Shown piece by piece: positions 8,382 through 17,252 of a stretch of 64,000 nucleotides of DNA. Below the pieces are notes generated by a model. The model was given only the letters and a program-made list of their open reading frames with translations, did no database searches and had not been told where the DNA came from. The position numbers were made by a program, and so were the translations under genes. Source of the stretch: Limoniibacter endophyticus (GTDB lineage Bacteria > Pseudomonadota > Alphaproteobacteria > Rhizobiales > Rhizobiaceae); contig NZ_BMZO01000001.1 in NCBI RefSeq assembly GCF_014652835.1, positions 248,001 to 312,000 on the forward strand, in the 5' to 3' direction. Each line of letters opens with the position of its first letter. The first letter of the stretch is position 1.

Positions 8382-9485
8382 TTAGGGGCCGGCATCGAAG
8401 TTGAGAACGTCCTGCGGATTGATTTCGCCATCAAAGGACGCATCAACCTCGAAATAGATCAGAGAGAACTCGCCATTGCGGAACGCCCAGCGACCGTTGG
8501 AAGAAGCGTCCCCGACACTGCGCCATTTGCTGAACGACTCAAACGTCATCGTGCGCGGATCAAACGATGCATTAATGAGCTCGGACACTGTGTTGTAGCC
8601 GATAATCCGCATCGAATCGACATCCTTTGGATCTTCCTCATTCTCGTAGCGAATATCGAGTTCGGGCACCGCGAAGTGCAGCGGCTTTATGCCATCTGTC
8701 TCCGTGGCGAAGTAATATGTTTGGCCAAGATTATAGGCGCCTAGAGAGCAGGGGAACTCCAGTACAAACCCCTTGCGGCGTGGCATGTCCTGTTCATCAT
8801 GCGAGAAGTTATATTCGATCGTATAGGCCTTGGGTTCATTTCCTGCCGGCACGGCCTCACGGTCATAAAAGCTGCATGTGGCGCGCCGCTCGGCGTCAAA
8901 TACACGTTGCGCACGCAGCAGCCAGAGCTGCTCCTCCGAGAGCCTTTCTTTGCCTTCGCAACTGGCCGGAACGGATGCGAGAAAAGCCGCATCGGACGGA
9001 CCAAGCTTCGCGCTTGTGAGGTGACCTGGATTGAAATCCGGTTCTTCCTGCATTTGTGGATTGACGCTGCGGGCCGTGTAGCAACCGGTAAAGACCTTTT
9101 CTTGACCTTTGTCGTCTACGGATCGGATGGCGACCGGCACATTCGTATAAACGCTGCCGGCAGCGCCTTCTTCTTCCGGTTTACCAATCTCAATCTCGAT
9201 ATCGCGTGTGCCCTTGAAACCGGCCACGAAATCTTCGAAGGTTTTCGAAGGTTTATCACTATCGAAATAGCTCCAGGCCCGGTTATATTCCTTGCGCGCG
9301 ATCGCATTGAAATAGGACTCCACAAGCGCCGCACCTGTCGTGCGATCATCCTTGTAATCAGGTGGCGTCGCAGCCTCCTGCTGTCGCTGATTCTCTGCGC
9401 CAGGCGAAGCTGCTTCCTGCGCCAAGGTCACCCCCACAGAGATCATTGAAAGAGCGCCGGCGAGTGGCAGAAGAAAAATGCGCAT
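8382..9485 (-). CDS. Secreted protein of unknown function, DUF1176-like
   Basis: A 367-residue protein with a Sec signal (MRIFLLPLAGALSMISVGVTLAQ). An acidic, low-complexity segment follows, then a domain with several scattered cysteines (FTGCYTARS, ASCEGKERL, ATCSFYDRE, EFPCSLGAYN) and a C-terminal half ending KWRSVGDASSNGRWAFRNGEFSL. That last pattern resembles the DUF1176 family of alphaproteobacterial exported proteins, an assignment made from memory and not searched. ATG at 9485 has GGGAG 6 nt upstream. The leader contains an inverted repeat with two GANTC sites. It is divergent from the J-like gene and convergent with prfB. Function is unknown. Confidence 0.75.
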   Translation of the reverse strand: MRIFLLPLAGALSMISVGVTLAQEAASPGAENQRQQEAATPPDYKDDRTTGAALVESYFNAIARKEYNRAWSYFDSDKPSKTFEDFVAGFKGTRDIEIEIGKPEEEGAAGSVYTNVPVAIRSVDDKGQEKVFTGCYTARSVNPQMQEEPDFNPGHLTSAKLGPSDAAFLASVPASCEGKERLSEEQLWLLRAQRVFDAERRATCSFYDREAVPAGNEPKAYTIEYNFSHDEQDMPRRKGFVLEFPCSLGAYNLGQTYYFATETDGIKPLHFAVPELDIRYENEEDPKDVDSMRIIGYNTVSELINASFDPRTMTFESFSKWRSVGDASSNGRWAFRNGEFSLIYFEVDASFDGEINPQDVLNFDAGP

Positions 9486-9496
9486 CAAACTCTCCC

Positions 9497-9518
9497 GAAT
9501 CCGAACTTTTCCGGATTC
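9497..9518. promoter_or_regulatory. Inverted repeat with two GANTC methylation sites in a divergent spacer
   Basis: GAATCCG (9497-9503) and CGGATTC (9512-9518) form a 7-bp inverted repeat with an 8-nt spacer. Each arm holds one GANTC, the target of the cell-cycle methyltransferase CcrM in alphaproteobacteria. It sits 11 bp upstream of the DUF1176-like start. Confidence 0.45.
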
Positions 9519-9662
9519 TCCGCGTTGAAGCTGACAAGAAATTGGCGAAAATTAAAGAAAATTCGCAGCAGAGCTTCAAATCGGCGTTAAGCTTTTCCAA
9601 GCTAGGATGTCAAAGAAGGTGCTCAAATTACAAGTCGCCTATACGCGGCAAGCGGAGGAACT

Positions 9663-10121
9663 GTGGCAACCAGGGAAGGGGACTTCGCATCTTTGTTGGA
9701 CGACCTTTTCGATAAGGTCCAGCCAGCCAGCGTCACACCCGTTCAGGCGAGTGCGATCGATGCCTTGAACGTCGCCGACGAGCTTTATTCGGGACGCATC
9801 AAGGTCAGCGCAACAGTCGCTGAGAACATTTATCGTGAAGCCCGAGAAGCTTTAGGCGAGGGCGTCCGACCAGCAGAACCGGACGTCGAAGAAGCTGGAC
9901 CGGACGACAAGGTCGATCAGGAGGCAATCGCTGCGGAGCTCGGGCTTCGCAGGGCTTTCTGGCAAAGCAAGCTCAAGCCTGACGATTTTGATCGCATCCG
10001 TCGCAACTTCGCCATGCAGAATCATCCGGATCGCGTCGCACCTCATCTGCGCCAGCGCGCCCTGGTGCGAATGCAGATCGCCAACATGTTGATCGATGAA
10101 GCCAAACGAGGGAAACGCTGA
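9663..10121 (+). CDS. J-domain-like protein of unknown function
   Basis: A 152-residue soluble protein with GTG start and a strong GGAGGAA site 4 nt upstream. The N-terminal half (to about residue 85) is acidic and has no motif I recognise. The C-terminal third reads like the second half of a DnaJ J-domain: a basic helix DDFDRIRRNFAMQN, then the invariant HPD in NHPDRVAPHLRQRA, then a helix ending the protein. J-domains stimulate Hsp70 (DnaK) through HPD. No zinc-finger or C-terminal DnaJ domains are present, so it is not DnaJ itself. It lies just upstream of pcs and may share a transcript with it. Confidence 0.7.
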   Translation: MATREGDFASLLDDLFDKVQPASVTPVQASAIDALNVADELYSGRIKVSATVAENIYREAREALGEGVRPAEPDVEEAGPDDKVDQEAIAAELGLRRAFWQSKLKPDDFDRIRRNFAMQNHPDRVAPHLRQRALVRMQIANMLIDEAKRGKR

Positions 10122-10242
10122 AGGTTTTCCAAAACTTTTGATCGCTGAATCAGACAGCCTTATCGTGGATCATGGATTTTGGACGCCGACGCTCTATGAT
10201 CGCGACTTGTCATTCACCGGACTGTCGAAAGGTCGATCATCC

Positions 10243-10968
10243 GTGGCGCTAAAAAAGAAAAAAGTCACCGCACCGCAGGCCAAGGCCTTTTCCGTTCATC
10301 TGCTGACTGCCTCCGGGTCGTTTCTCGCTTTCCTGTCACTGGTCGCGGCAAGCGAGGAAAATTGGGTAGCGATGTTTCTATGGCTGGGGCTTGCGCTATT
10401 CGTCGACGGCATTGACGGCCCCATCGCACGCAAGCTGCAGGTGAAGGACATTTTGCCAACGTGGTCCGGGGATCTGCTCGATGCGGTCATCGATTATGTG
10501 ACCTACGTACTCATTCCCGCCTTTGCGCTCTATCGCAGCGGTTTCATGGGCGAGGGACTTTCCTTTCTCTCCGGCGCGATCATCGTCGTAACCAGCGCGA
10601 TTTATTACGCCGACACAGGAATGAAGACAAAGGAGAACTTTTTCAAAGGCTTCCCCGTTGTATGGAACATGGTTGTATTCACGCTCTTCGTCGTCGAGCC
10701 CGGCGAGTGGGTGGCATTTTCCGTTGTGCTGCTCTCGGGAATCCTGACCTTCGCACCAATCAATTTCCTGCATCCGGTTCGCGTCGTGCGTCTGCGCCCG
10801 CTCAACCTCGGCATTTTTCTCGTCTGGTCGGTGCTGGCCGTAATCGCAATTCTTCAGCAATTACATGCGGATGAATGGGTCCGCATTGGTATCGCTGTAA
10901 CCGGCATCTACCTTTTCGTCATAGGCGCAATAATGCAAATCCTGCCTGGATTGGGCAAGAAGACATAA
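10243..10968 (+). CDS. pcs: Phosphatidylcholine synthase
   Basis: A 241-residue integral membrane enzyme that condenses CDP-diacylglycerol with choline to give phosphatidylcholine in one step, a route typical of host-associated alphaproteobacteria. The modified CDP-alcohol phosphotransferase motif is visible at about residues 55-84: DGIDGPIAR, then GDLLDAVIDY, with the spaced Asp residues. About seven membrane spans follow. Choline is usually imported. I prefer GTG at 10243, with AAAGG about 10 nt upstream, because the protein then has normal length and begins MALKKKKVTAPQAKAFS. An ATG at 10096 would overlap the upstream gene by 26 bp and add 49 unlikely residues. The start is uncertain; the function is not. 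Confidence 0.92.
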   Translation: MALKKKKVTAPQAKAFSVHLLTASGSFLAFLSLVAASEENWVAMFLWLGLALFVDGIDGPIARKLQVKDILPTWSGDLLDAVIDYVTYVLIPAFALYRSGFMGEGLSFLSGAIIVVTSAIYYADTGMKTKENFFKGFPVVWNMVVFTLFVVEPGEWVAFSVVLLSGILTFAPINFLHPVRVVRLRPLNLGIFLVWSVLAVIAILQQLHADEWVRIGIAVTGIYLFVIGAIMQILPGLGKKT

Positions 10969-10979
10969 ATAACAACGCG

Positions 10980-11615
10980 TTATAGGCCAAGCCACGCGTA
11001 GAGATAAGGAGAAATCTCTACGCCTCCGTGATAGAGCATACGCAGCGCCACGATGACGATGACAGCGAGACCAACATATGCAATCCAGCGGAACCTGTGC
11101 AGTATCTGGGCGATGAAATTCGCGGCCAGACCCATCAACGCGATCGAAACGACGAGGCCCGCGATCAACACCGTGGGATGCTCGCGCGCCGCGCCGGCGA
11201 CAGCGAGAACATTGTCCAGGGACATCGATAGATCAGCAATGACGATCTGCATTGCCGCCTGACCGAAGGTCTTCTCGACCTTGGTCTTCCGGGCTTCTTC
11301 CTGCGATGTCTGCAGAGCTGCCGTACCTTCCGCAGATTGCAACTCAGTCCACATTTTCCAGCAGACCCAACAGAGCAAAAGCCCGCCGAGAAGCTGCAAG
11401 CCGACGATCGAAAGCAGATAGACGGTGGCGATCGCAAAGCAGATGCGCAGGAAGGTTGCCGCCAGAATACCAACCAGAATAGCTTTTTTACGTTGTGCAT
11501 CCGGCAAGCCGGCGACCGCAAGACCGATAACGATTGCATTGTCGGCGGCCAGCACCAGATCGATCATGATGACCTGAAAAAAAGCCCAGAGGCCTGCACT
11601 TGTGAAAATATCCAT
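10980..11615 (-). CDS. TerC-family integral membrane protein
   Basis: A 211-residue membrane protein of the TerC/YjbE/YkoY family. The signature DLVLAADNAIVIGLA is near residues 20-34, and a second half-repeat around residue 135 carries SLDNVLAVAG, as usual for the family's inverted-repeat fold. A charged cytoplasmic loop (about residues 95-125) separates the halves. Relatives take part in metal (Mn or Ca) efflux or co-translational metalation of exported enzymes. ATG at 11615 has AAAGG 6 nt upstream; the open frame extends 46 codons further upstream but lacks the family pattern. It is convergent with pcs. I looked for a yybP-ykoY manganese riboswitch upstream and could not recognise one. Confidence 0.86.
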   Translation of the reverse strand: MDIFTSAGLWAFFQVIMIDLVLAADNAIVIGLAVAGLPDAQRKKAILVGILAATFLRICFAIATVYLLSIVGLQLLGGLLLCWVCWKMWTELQSAEGTAALQTSQEEARKTKVEKTFGQAAMQIVIADLSMSLDNVLAVAGAAREHPTVLIAGLVVSIALMGLAANFIAQILHRFRWIAYVGLAVIVIVALRMLYHGGVEISPYLYAWLGL

Positions 11616-11891
11616 GAGTAGCCTTTGCAGGATGCGGCCCAGCAGCGGATCGCATATGAGCGACGCGGCGATCCCGATGCGGCCTACCGGAACGCGTCGA
11701 TAACTCACAGCACTTTGATCCAAGCGTGTCAAAGGCTTTAAACAGAGCCTCATCAGCTTCGAAATCGGCGGCGAGAACTGCGTGACGCAGAGGGGAAAGC
11801 GCGATCAAATCGTTCCCACGGCTACAGATTCAAACTGCATAACGTAGATTATGGAACATATAATAGTACAGACCGCCACATTGCAGTTCGA

Positions 11892-12752
11892 TCAGGCAAA
11901 CCGTCGCGCAGCAGCTACGCAGCCGATCACCGCCACGGTAACGAGCACCATGCTCAATGTGACAGCCTCGTTCAATAATGTTGCGGCCAGAGCCAACCCG
12001 AAAAACGGCTGAAGCAGTTGCAATTGACCGACTGATGCGATTCCACCCCGTGCCAGTCCGCGATACCAGAAGACGAACCCAATGAGCATGCTGAAAAGAG
12101 AGACATAGGCAAGACTAATCCAAGCCGGCAGTTCCACGTTTGCCAGTGTTGCGGGCCAGTTTACGAGCGTCAGAACAAGCATCAGCGGCAGCGACAATGC
12201 AAGGGCCCAGGAAATGACTTGCCATCCGCCAAGCTCACGCGAAAGTTTTGCGCCTTCTGCATATCCCAAGCCGCACACAATAACGGCGGCTAGCATCAGG
12301 CCGTCGCCAATCGGAGATGCGACCAAACCTTGTGAAAACGCGAATCCGGCTACAACCGAACTTCCGATGAGGGAGAATAGCCAGAACGCGGGTTTCGGTC
12401 TTTCGCCGCCGCGGACAACACCAAAGATTGCCGTCACCAGCGGTAAGAGGCCAATGAAGACAATCGAGTGCGCTGATGTCACGTGTTGTAGAGCGAGAGC
12501 AGTTAGCAGTGGGAAGCCTACGACGACGCCTAATGCAACTATGACCAGAGAAAGCAAACTCGTGAGTTCCGGCCGCTTTTCCTTATGGAGAACAAGCAAG
12601 GCCACGCCGAGAATGCCCGCGAGTGCAGCTCGCGCGACGGTCAGGAAGACGGGATCGAAAGTCTGGACCGCTACTTTCGTGGCGGGTAGCGAGCCGCTGA
12701 AGATAATCACTCCAATCATCCCGTTAAGAAAACCGCTTGTCATCCGTTGCAT
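11892..12752 (-). CDS. EamA/DMT-family transporter
   Basis: A 286-residue protein with ten predicted membrane spans in two EamA repeats, as in RhaT/YdcZ-type drug/metabolite exporters. Characteristic segments include FLNGMIGVIIFSGSLPATKVA at the N-terminus and the second-repeat LFSMLIGFVFWYRGLARGG with a following LQPFFGLALAATLLNEAV. The substrate is unknown; many relatives export amino acids or metabolites. It is divergently transcribed from a MocR-type regulator 81 bp away, and this pairing usually means the regulator controls the exporter. A PLP-linked ligand such as an amine or amino acid would be consistent, by inference. Confidence 0.85.
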   Translation of the reverse strand: MQRMTSGFLNGMIGVIIFSGSLPATKVAVQTFDPVFLTVARAALAGILGVALLVLHKEKRPELTSLLSLVIVALGVVVGFPLLTALALQHVTSAHSIVFIGLLPLVTAIFGVVRGGERPKPAFWLFSLIGSSVVAGFAFSQGLVASPIGDGLMLAAVIVCGLGYAEGAKLSRELGGWQVISWALALSLPLMLVLTLVNWPATLANVELPAWISLAYVSLFSMLIGFVFWYRGLARGGIASVGQLQLLQPFFGLALAATLLNEAVTLSMVLVTVAVIGCVAAARRFA

Positions 12753-12833
12753 TGGAGGCCCCTTTCGGTGCCCTTATCCATTGCCTGGTGAGCTCGCGCC
12801 AGTTACAGTTCCGTACGGTTGGGACAAACTGTT
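12753..12833. promoter_or_regulatory. Divergent promoter and possible MocR operator
   Basis: An 81-bp spacer between the exporter and its likely regulator. An inverted repeat ACAGTT (12805-12810) and AACTGT (12827-12832) with a 16-nt spacer lies right before the regulator ATG, in a position suited to autoregulation. MocR operators are often short repeats in exactly this kind of divergent spacer. No direct evidence of binding. Confidence 0.35.
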
Positions 12834-14225
12834 ATGGTCGAAGAAGCAATACAAAGTAAAAGCGCGAGCCGGATAGATCGGGTCATGCTCACGATCAAAA
12901 AGCGCATAGCCTCCAGAGCCCTTCCCGCCGGATCTAAGCTACCTTCCGTGAGATCGATCGCCGGATCCTTGCAAGTGTCCGTTTCAACGGCGGTCGAAGC
13001 CTATAATCGCCTGGTCGCCGAAGGGGCTATTACGGCGCGACCTGGCTCGGGATTCTACGTCGCCCATCAGACCGCGCCCATGTCATTATCTGCTGTGGGC
13101 CCCAGGCTGGACCGCGCAATTGATCCATTATGGGTATCGCGGCAATCTCTGGAGGCTGACGGCTACAATCTGAAGCCAGGTTGTGGCTGGCTCCCTGCCT
13201 CCTGGTTCCCGGAACAGATCATCCGCAAAGCGCTCCGCAATGTTTCTCGCTCGGAGGTGGATACATTGTCGAACTACGGAACGCCTCTAGGGTTAGGGCC
13301 ACTCAGGCAGTTGATCAGCCGCAGGCTAGTTGAGCGGGAGATCGAGGCAGCCCCTGATCAAATCCTTCTGACCGAGAGCGGGACCCAGGCGATTGATATG
13401 CTTTGCCGTTTTCTTCTCCAGCCCGGTGACACCGTCCTTGTGGATGATCCCTGCTATTTCAATTTCCAAGCGCTATTGCGGGCCCACCGCGTGAAAATCG
13501 CCAGCGTGCCGTACACACCGGCGGGTCCGGATGTTGAGAGTTTCGCATCTGTCCTGTCGCAGGAGAATCCCCGCCTCTACATAACAAACGCAGGTATTCA
13601 CAATCCGACAGGCGCAACCTTATCGTCGGCGGTTGCGCATCGCGTGCTCAAGCTTGCCGATCAGCATGGCATGATCATCATCGAGGACGATATTTTTGCC
13701 GATTTCGAACACACACCCGCACCCCGTTTAGCCGGATTCGACGGGCTCGATCGCGTTATCGAGATCGGCAGCTTCTCCAAGACACTGTCTGCTTCCGCCA
13801 GATGTGGATATATCGCAGCAAGACCGGAATGGATCGAAGAACTGGTCAACCTGAAAATCGCGACAACTTTCGGCGGAGCGCGATTGAATGAAGCGCTGGT
13901 CTACACCGTCCTGAGCGACAGGGGATATCGCAAACATATCGATTCGCTTCGACAGAAACTTGAAAAAGCGCGCCACCATGTTGCCGCACGGCTTCGTTGT
14001 CTCGGAATTGAACCCTGGCTGGAACCTCGCGCGGGCATGTTCCTGTGGAGCAAACTGCCAGCCAGTCTCGACTCTGCTGATCTTGCGCGTTCTGCCTTGT
14101 CAAAAGGTGTGGTCCTTGCCCCGGGGAATGCATTCAGCGTGTCCCAGACCGCAAGCGATTGTATGCGGTTCAACGTCTCTCAGATAGATGATCGGATGTT
14201 TGAGACACTCCGATCTCTCATCTAG
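12834..14225 (+). CDS. MocR/PdxR-type regulator: GntR DNA-binding domain fused to aminotransferase-like domain
   Basis: A 463-residue protein with two domains. Residues about 10-75 are a winged helix of the GntR family (LPSVRSIAGSLQVSVSTAVEAYNRL). The rest is a class I PLP-dependent aminotransferase fold, with LTESGTQAIDMLCRFLLQPGD, NAGIHNPTGAT, the substrate-binding IIEDDIFADFEH, and the PLP lysine in EIGSFSKTLSASARCGYI. Members sense PLP or PLP-amino acid adducts and control nearby metabolic or transport genes. It is divergent from the EamA exporter, its likely target. ATG at 12834 is chosen; an in-frame TTG at 12819 is possible. Confidence 0.9.
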   Translation: MVEEAIQSKSASRIDRVMLTIKKRIASRALPAGSKLPSVRSIAGSLQVSVSTAVEAYNRLVAEGAITARPGSGFYVAHQTAPMSLSAVGPRLDRAIDPLWVSRQSLEADGYNLKPGCGWLPASWFPEQIIRKALRNVSRSEVDTLSNYGTPLGLGPLRQLISRRLVEREIEAAPDQILLTESGTQAIDMLCRFLLQPGDTVLVDDPCYFNFQALLRAHRVKIASVPYTPAGPDVESFASVLSQENPRLYITNAGIHNPTGATLSSAVAHRVLKLADQHGMIIIEDDIFADFEHTPAPRLAGFDGLDRVIEIGSFSKTLSASARCGYIAARPEWIEELVNLKIATTFGGARLNEALVYTVLSDRGYRKHIDSLRQKLEKARHHVAARLRCLGIEPWLEPRAGMFLWSKLPASLDSADLARSALSKGVVLAPGNAFSVSQTASDCMRFNVSQIDDRMFETLRSLI

Positions 14226-14304
14226 TGACCGCCACGCATTCTGCCCCTCTTTTCAATACGGATGCGCTAAGGCATTCTGTTTCCAGAGGAAGTGAAGCGA
14301 CCTG

Positions 14305-15486
14305 ATGAGTTCCACCGAGCACGGTCGCATGGGGGGATGCATGGGCTTGGATCAATGTCTCAATTTCGATGATTTTCAGAAGCTGGCACGTCAACGCCTC
14401 CCCTCTCCCATCTATAATTATATCGCCGGCGGCGCGGATGACGAGGTCACGCTGCGGCAGAATACAGAGAGTTTTGCTTCCGTCGATCTGGTTCCCAATG
14501 TTCTGCGCGGCGTCGAAACCGTAGACCTTACGACCAATGTTCTGGGGCAAAGGCTTGCCTTGCCTATCTATCTTTCTCCAACGGCTTTGCAGCGGCTCTT
14601 TCACCATAAAGGCGAGTATGCGACAGCCGCCGCGGCCGAGAAATTCGGGACGATGTTCGGATGCTCGTCGCTCGGCACTGTCTCAATGGAAGAGCTGGCA
14701 AAGAAGCATAAAACGCCTCAAGTCTACCAGTTCTATTTTCACAAGGACCGCGGGCTCAATACGGCTATGATGCAAAAGGCGAAGGAAAGCGGCATCAATG
14801 TCATGATGCTCACCGTCGATAGCATCACCGGAGGCAATCGCGAGCGCGATCTGCGCACTGGCTTCACTATCCCGTTCCGCCTCACAGCTGCTGGTCTAGC
14901 GCAATTTGCAATTAAGCCACGCTGGGGCATCGACTATGTCCGTAGCGAGAAATTTTCGCTGCCGCAGCTGGACTCCCATATCAAGATGAAGGGCAACACA
15001 CTGACCATTGGGCGGTATTTTACCGAGATGCTTGACCCTTCCATGACATGGGATGATGTAGAGGCCATGAAGGAAGAGTGGGGCGGCACCTTCTGTCTCA
15101 AGGGCATCATGAGCGTCGCGGATGCACGCCGCGCGGCCGACATCGGCTGTCATGGAATCGTGCTTTCAAATCACGGTGGCAGGCAATTGGACGGTTCACG
15201 CACTGGTTTCGATCAGTTGGACGAAATCGTACAAACTGTAGGCGAGAGGCTGGACGTTCTGGTCGATGGGGGCTTCCGACGCGGCACCCATGTACTCAAA
15301 GCGCTGGCGCTAGGCGCCAAAGCGGTTGGACTTGGTCGTTACTATCTCTTCGCGCTGGCCGCAGCAGGCCAGCAGGGCGTGGAGCGTGCCTTGGCGCAGA
15401 TGAAGGCGGAACTTGAGCGCGACATGCGTCTTATGGGCTGCACGAAGATCTCAGAACTTAACCGAGACATGTTGCGCTTCAGATAA
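14305..15486 (+). CDS. lldD: FMN-dependent alpha-hydroxy-acid dehydrogenase (L-lactate dehydrogenase LldD-like)
   Basis: A 393-residue member of the FMN-dependent alpha-hydroxy-acid oxidoreductase family. The catalytic His and Arg lie in SNHGGRQLDGSRTG (near residue 290). FMN-binding segments include LSPTALQRLFHHKGE, DSITGGNRERDLRTG and LVDGGFRRGTHVLKAL. Typical substrates are L-lactate, glycolate or other 2-hydroxy acids, with electrons passed to quinone or oxygen; the exact substrate cannot be told. The N-terminus is hard to place: ATG at 14305 is used, but homologues tend to begin near MGLDQCLNFDDFQKLA, which would be ATG 14341 with a G-rich site just upstream. The stop overlaps the convergent YqaA gene by 8 bp. 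Confidence 0.86.
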   Translation: MSSTEHGRMGGCMGLDQCLNFDDFQKLARQRLPSPIYNYIAGGADDEVTLRQNTESFASVDLVPNVLRGVETVDLTTNVLGQRLALPIYLSPTALQRLFHHKGEYATAAAAEKFGTMFGCSSLGTVSMEELAKKHKTPQVYQFYFHKDRGLNTAMMQKAKESGINVMMLTVDSITGGNRERDLRTGFTIPFRLTAAGLAQFAIKPRWGIDYVRSEKFSLPQLDSHIKMKGNTLTIGRYFTEMLDPSMTWDDVEAMKEEWGGTFCLKGIMSVADARRAADIGCHGIVLSNHGGRQLDGSRTGFDQLDEIVQTVGERLDVLVDGGFRRGTHVLKALALGAKAVGLGRYYLFALAAAGQQGVERALAQMKAELERDMRLMGCTKISELNRDMLRFR

Positions 15487-15919
15487 TCCCGGCGACGGCC
15501 AGGGCGATAATTGTGTAACGCCCCGCTTTTGCAAGGGTGACCAGAACGAGAAACACCGGCAGAGATTCCCGCAATACTCCGGCGACAAGCGTTATCGGAT
15601 CACCAATGACGGGCATCCAGCTTGCGAGCAGAGCCCAGCGTCCGTAACGGCGATACCAGGACTGCGCACGCTCCAAATTCTGGGGCGTGGCGGGAAACCA
15701 GCTTCTGTTCTTGTACGCTTCGATGCGTCGGCCCATGAACCAGTTGATCAGCGAACCCATAACGTTTCCGACTGTTGCAACAAGGACCAGGAGAAAGACA
15801 TTTAGCTGGCCACCATAGATCAAACCAACCAGAACTGCCTCGGATTGCATCGGCAGCAATGATGCCGCAATCAACGCCGACAGAAAAAGGCCGCCATAGG
15901 CGCTTAATATCGAAACCAT
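15479..15919 (-). CDS. YqaA-family (DedA-related) inner-membrane protein
   Basis: A 146-residue membrane protein with about four spans. It matches the small YqaA branch of the DedA/SNARE-associated superfamily: AYGGLFLSALIAASLLPMQSE at the start, then ATVGNVMGSLINWFMGRR and the re-entrant-like segment WALLASWMPVIGDPITLVAGVLR with its conserved Gly-Asp-Pro. DedA proteins act in lipid carrier recycling or membrane homeostasis, but YqaA members are largely uncharacterised. ATG at 15919 is preferred; the frame continues to a GTG at 15958. Confidence 0.82.
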   Translation of the reverse strand: MVSILSAYGGLFLSALIAASLLPMQSEAVLVGLIYGGQLNVFLLVLVATVGNVMGSLINWFMGRRIEAYKNRSWFPATPQNLERAQSWYRRYGRWALLASWMPVIGDPITLVAGVLRESLPVFLVLVTLAKAGRYTIIALAVAGII

Positions 15920-16011
15920 GCCACGCCTATAGCGACGCAAGTGCCACAGCGGCAGCACTTTTCACGGAACTGGTGCCACAAAGCAATGAATTCGCCGTGA
16001 TGCATATAAGA

Positions 16012-16037
16012 AGCGCCTCCGATTACGCGGAGGCGCT
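16012..16037 (-). terminator. Probable terminator after opgC
   Basis: A 10-bp perfect stem AGCGCCTCCG (16012-16021) and complement (16028-16037) with a 6-nt loop, about 25 bp past the opgC stop. The U tract in the minus direction is modest. Confidence 0.7.
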
Positions 16038-16061
16038 CGTAATAATCTTAATTCTGCCGGT

Positions 16062-17252
16062 TCAATTGGCAAGCTTGGACGTTGTGCCCTCCCCGATCCA
16101 CTTATCACGCTCGCGCCAGAGGGCTGGAAGCGCAAGAAGCGAGATGCAGAACAGCGCGATTATCGTCTTTGCAAACTGTGTCAGTTCCGCCGTACGCCCA
16201 TCGAAATAGTACACCACATAGACGATAAACACATGCCAAACGTAGACCTGCAAGGAATGCCGTCCCAGCAGGCGCAGGAAGCTCAGCGTAAATACCCAGG
16301 ACACTGCTGCGGCGAAAGTCCTTACCCAGGCGCTATGATGCTTCGGACCAGCGATCAGAAGCCAGGTCATGCCGGTTGCAACCGCGGCGAAGTTCAGCAG
16401 ATAAACCGGTCCGAAATCCGCCCGGATTTCCATGCTGGCAAACTTGCCGATCATGAATTCTGGCATCAGGCCCCAAGCCGTCACGATACGCAGCGGCATG
16501 AAAAACAGACATATCGCCAGCGCGATCTTCGGCAGCAACGTCTTTTCAGGCGTGAAGATCTTATTCCATTCGATTTTCTTTGCGGAGGTCAAGGCGCCCA
16601 TGACAAGCGCCGAGAAAAACACGATCTGCCACCCGAGCATGTTGAAACTGACGCGTACGCCCTGATTGTCCGGACGCATAAAGAAGTCATTTGCAGGCGC
16701 GATGAAAAGGAGTTGCAGACCCAGCTGGCCAGCAATCCAGGCCAGGAGAGAACCCGTCATCACATAAGCCCACTTGCCCTCGAGCGTCAGCTTGATGAGC
16801 CAAGGCGCAAAAAGCATGTAAACGATATACTGCGGCAGGATATCCATAAAGGTGGGCTGAAAGAAGAAGGTTGCGATCGCGCCAAGGCGCAACGGGTCGG
16901 TAAACGAAGTCTGACCTAGCCAATCCGACCAGATACGGGACGCGTCCGGAAGCACGAGCCGAAGTACCAGTATCGCAATGATAACGCCCATTGCGTATCG
17001 ATAAAGTTCCCAGGCGCGCGACCATATTTTCGAGCGTCCTTCAGCGAAGCCGCCTTTTATCATCTTGCGAGCATAGACCATCCCGACCAGAAGACCTGAG
17101 AGGAAAACAAAGCCCTGTGCATCTTCGACAAAAGCAAACTGACGATGATTGACCTCCATCATCCAATACCCGCCCACGAATATCAGGTGATTGATCATCA
17201 TGAAGACGAGGAAATACCCCCTCATCCCGTCGAATATCTCGAAGCGTCTCAC
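16062..17252 (-). CDS. opgC: OpgC/Cgm-type succinyltransferase for periplasmic glucans
   Basis: A 396-residue protein with about ten membrane spans of the OpgC family. It begins VRRFEIFDGMRGYFLVFMMI, where the conserved Asp-Gly and the H in MMINHLIFVGG fit acyltransferase-3-like membrane enzymes. Homologues add succinyl groups to osmoregulated periplasmic or cyclic beta-1,2-glucans, and in Brucella the homologue is known as the cyclic glucan modifier. Such charge modification affects osmoadaptation and host interaction. GTG at 17252 is chosen, with GGGAAG 6 nt upstream and a length near that of known OpgC. A GTG at 17339 would add 29 residues. Confidence 0.86.
   Translation of the reverse strand: MRRFEIFDGMRGYFLVFMMINHLIFVGGYWMMEVNHRQFAFVEDAQGFVFLSGLLVGMVYARKMIKGGFAEGRSKIWSRAWELYRYAMGVIIAILVLRLVLPDASRIWSDWLGQTSFTDPLRLGAIATFFFQPTFMDILPQYIVYMLFAPWLIKLTLEGKWAYVMTGSLLAWIAGQLGLQLLFIAPANDFFMRPDNQGVRVSFNMLGWQIVFFSALVMGALTSAKKIEWNKIFTPEKTLLPKIALAICLFFMPLRIVTAWGLMPEFMIGKFASMEIRADFGPVYLLNFAAVATGMTWLLIAGPKHHSAWVRTFAAAVSWVFTLSFLRLLGRHSLQVYVWHVFIVYVVYYFDGRTAELTQFAKTIIALFCISLLALPALWRERDKWIGEGTTSKLAN

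Noticed and set aside
11616-11891. Possible yybP-ykoY manganese riboswitch upstream of the TerC-family gene
   Set aside because: Expected by association, but the conserved loops were not recognisable on the minus strand.
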